Origin: Bacteroidales bacterium
GTDB taxonomy: Bacteria; Bacteroidota; Bacteroidia; Bacteroidales; 4484-276
Length of the DNA: 64,000 bases
NCBI GenBank assembly: GCA_014860585.1
Contig: JACZJL010000098.1
Coordinates: 1-64,000, forward strand
Direction: 5' to 3'
Shown here: positions 62,048-64,000 of the stretch, in pieces
Layout of the letters: each line of letters begins with the position of its first letter
Position numbering within the stretch: the first letter of the stretch is position 1
The notes under the pieces: generated by a model
The model's input: the letters and a program-made list of their open reading frames with translations, nothing else
Databases searched by the model: none
Told to the model about the DNA's origin: nothing
Translations under genes and position numbers: made by a program

Positions 62048-62096
62048 CTAATTCCGGAATTAAGGAAAAAAAATTTCCCCGTTTCATTATCTATTG

Positions 62097-62104
62097 TATT
62101 TTTG
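62097..62104 (+). promoter_or_regulatory. -7 element (TATTTTTG) before PpiD-like gene
   Basis: TATTTTTG followed by CACCC, 25 bp before the ATG. The foldase gene may therefore have its own promoter besides read-through from upstream. Confidence 0.6.
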
Positions 62105-62128
62105 CACCCTTCAAAAAAAATTGATCAA

Positions 62129-64000
62129 ATGGCAGTAATAGGACAAATCAGAAAACATTCAGGACTACTTGTAGTCATTATTGGCGTAGCGCTGGCGGCT
62201 TTTGTTCTGGGAGATTTTATCAAACCCTCTCAAAACAGGCCAACAAGTGTTATTGGTGAAATTGACGGAACTGAGATACCAGCTCAGTCTTTTAACGACA
62301 GAGTTGCCGAACAACTCCAGAACAGGCGGGACCAGCAACAATCCGAGCGCATAACGCCTCAGGATGAATTTCAAATCAGACAGCAGGTTTGGAATCAATT
62401 GATCGAAGAGGTCATCATGGGTAATGAATTTGAAATCGTGGGATTGGCCGTAACCAAAGAAGAGTTATCAAACGAAATACTTGGCGAACAACCGAACCGA
62501 TTAGTGCAACAATCATTCAGAGATCCTAATTCAGGAACATTTAATCCTGAAGTGGTTCGTAATTTCCTGCAAAATCTCGATCAGCAGAACCCTGATATGA
62601 AAAGGAGATACCTCAGCCTTGAGCGAATGGTTAAAGACGATATCATCAAAACAAAATACAGAAATCTATTATCAAAAAACTATCATATCCCTGAAGCTTT
62701 TGCAAAACTTGATCACCAGACCAAGAATAAAAGTGCTGATGTCAGATTTGTTGCACCTAAATATGCCGCAGTAGCTGATTCACTCATCACAATCACGGAT
62801 AGTGATTTGCGAAGTTACTATGAAGAGTTTCAGTATAATTACAAGCAGGAAGAGACCAGGACACTGGATTATGTAATTTTTGAAGTTCAACCTTCTGCAG
62901 AGGATCGTCAAGCTGTAAAAAATGAAATTGACCAGATTTATACCCAGTTTCAAAACACAGAAGACATTGCTGCATTTGTTAACTCTGTTTCAGATGTAAG
63001 GTATGACAGTACCTACCGTAAAGAAGCCGAATTACCGGTAACCATTGCAAGAGAACTAATGGAATCGCCAATCGGTACAATACTCCCGCCATTTTCAGAA
63101 GGAGAGACACACTATGTTGCAAAAATTGTTGACAGGCAATTGCGTCCCGACTCAATAAAAATGAGCCAGTTGTTAATTTCATTCAATACAGCCAGCGCCA
63201 ATTTCAAACTGAATGAACGTACTGAGGACCAAGCAAAAGCACTGGCTGACAGCATCTTAAATGCACTGAAGAAAACACCGGTAAAATTTGAAGAACTCGC
63301 TGTCAAGTATTCTGACTACCCTTCGGCAAAAGAAGATAAAGGTGATTTGGGATGGATTACCGATGGCGATCCGAGTTTTGCTAATTTCTTTAAAGAGGGC
63401 GTTGTTTTAAAAGTAAATGAAGCAGGAAAAATGGAAACCGGATTAGGAATCCATATCCTTCTTGTCGCTGAAAAAACTAATCCCGTTGATAAAGTTAAAG
63501 TTGGTTTGGTCACACGTACGATTGAACCCAGCAGCGAGACGTTCCGTGAAATCTACAGGCAAGCCAGCAAATTTGCCAGTGAAAACCGTACCCTCGCCCA
63601 GTTCGATACAGCCGTTGTTAATCAAGGCTTAAATAAACGGACTACTGAACGAATTAACAAAATGACCAATCGCATACCAGGGATCGAATTAAGTAGCAGA
63701 CGACTCGTTCAGTGGGCTTTCTGGGAAAACACAAAAGTGGGCGATGTTTCAAGTATATTTGAAGACGAAAAACTGTTTGTTATTGCTGCTCTCCGCGAAA
63801 CGAGACCTGAAGGTTCTACACCATTTGACCAGGTTAAAGAACAAATAAGACCTTTAGTGCTAAATCGGCTGAAAGGTGAATACCTGACTAAAAAGATCAA
63901 CGATATGACTATCAGTGATCTTGGTGATTTGGCAAGACAAATGAATGAAAGAGTTGATACTGCAAGGAATCTTGCGTTTTCAGCAAGAAATATTCCTGGT
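62129..64000 (+). CDS. ppiD: PpiD/SurA-type peptidylprolyl isomerase, N-terminal part
   Basis: 624 codons, open at the right edge. A single N-terminal membrane anchor (about 12-31) is followed by a SurA_N-like helical chaperone domain (about 40-210, 'VWNQLIEEVIMGNEFEIVGL' and 'DQQNPDMKRRYLSLERMVKD'), a parvulin domain (about 335-450, 'IKMSQLLISFNTAS', 'DKGDLGWITDGDPSFANFFK', 'VNEAGKMETGLGIHILLVAE') and more helical domain after it. Prolyl isomerase/chaperone for exported and outer-membrane proteins. The anchored layout matches PpiD rather than free SurA. The full gene would be about 700 residues; the end is outside. Confidence 0.9.
   Translation, partial: MAVIGQIRKHSGLLVVIIGVALAAFVLGDFIKPSQNRPTSVIGEIDGTEIPAQSFNDRVAEQLQNRRDQQQSERITPQDEFQIRQQVWNQLIEEVIMGNEFEIVGLAVTKEELSNEILGEQPNRLVQQSFRDPNSGTFNPEVVRNFLQNLDQQNPDMKRRYLSLERMVKDDIIKTKYRNLLSKNYHIPEAFAKLDHQTKNKSADVRFVAPKYAAVADSLITITDSDLRSYYEEFQYNYKQEETRTLDYVIFEVQPSAEDRQAVKNEIDQIYTQFQNTEDIAAFVNSVSDVRYDSTYRKEAELPVTIARELMESPIGTILPPFSEGETHYVAKIVDRQLRPDSIKMSQLLISFNTASANFKLNERTEDQAKALADSILNALKKTPVKFEELAVKYSDYPSAKEDKGDLGWITDGDPSFANFFKEGVVLKVNEAGKMETGLGIHILLVAEKTNPVDKVKVGLVTRTIEPSSETFREIYRQASKFASENRTLAQFDTAVVNQGLNKRTTERINKMTNRIPGIELSSRRLVQWAFWENTKVGDVSSIFEDEKLFVIAALRETRPEGSTPFDQVKEQIRPLVLNRLKGEYLTKKINDMTISDLGDLARQMNERVDTARNLAFSARNIPG

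Overview
The window is a chromosomal segment of a Bacteroidota (Bacteroidetes) bacterium, most probably a free-living or environmental member of the Bacteroidales/Marinilabiliales side of the phylum. The evidence is type IX secretion (T9SS) C-terminal sorting tails on three intact genes and one remnant, DUF3857 proteins, a fused E1 alpha/beta 2-oxoacid dehydrogenase, a type III pantothenate kinase, absence of obvious Shine-Dalgarno sequences, and repeated promoters of the Bacteroidota form TTG-N(18-21)-TAnnTTTG. No phage, plasmid or integrative-element genes are seen. The genus cannot be read from this sequence alone.

Layout. 1-1.6 kb: end of a MacB-like ABC permease and its membrane-fusion partner. 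1.7-7.9 kb: a lipoprotein, a PolB-type exonuclease, and two DUF3857/transglutaminase-fold proteins. 8.0-13.2 kb: a five-gene minus-strand cluster of exported proteins (T9SS protein, tiny C-terminal-anchor protein, two paralogous exported proteins, a barrel-like protein), ending in a decayed T9SS tail. 13.8-17.2 kb: a TPR histidine kinase and a LuxR-type response regulator, each preceded or followed by a 164-bp palindromic element. 17.4-22.3 kb: fused E1 dehydrogenase, divergent from an ECF sigma / anti-sigma-like / Spy-like / Spy-like-plus-T9SS operon. 22.5-26.3 kb: thioredoxin-domain DUF255 protein and a ClC channel with CBS domains. 26.7-34.0 kb: a 2446-residue T9SS-secreted protein with 19 tandem domains. 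34.2-39.7 kb: an unknown exported protein and a transporter/nucleotidyltransferase/kinase sugar-salvage-like operon. 39.8-49.4 kb: housekeeping genes (S66 peptidase, YraN, YitT, MsrB-MsrA, prs-rplY-pth, tRNA-Leu, M20 dipeptidase, gap, arfB). 49.4-56.5 kb: acyl-CoA ligase, an unknown eight-cysteine protein, kynureninase, SGNH lipoprotein, RtcB, a palindrome cluster and tRNA-Phe. 56.6-64.0 kb: coaX followed by an envelope-biogenesis operon (outer membrane protein, TPR protein, LptC, CorC/HlyC-type protein, PpiD-like foldase) running off the right edge.

How the parts fit. Much of the window serves the cell envelope: export of T9SS cargo, an envelope-stress-like sigma operon, LPS transport, outer-membrane protein folding and oxidative repair of exported proteins. 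The less ordinary material is non-coding. Two families of palindromic elements (two 164-bp copies, two 74-bp copies) share the decamer GTTGAAAATC. In the 164-bp family the three internal motif copies can form mutually exclusive hairpins, and one pair shows a compensatory change between the copies. Other items worth attention are an ArfB gene without a conventional start codon, the exact 264-nt tandem repeats with a 1320-nt higher-order period, and an exported Spy-like domain carrying a T9SS tail.
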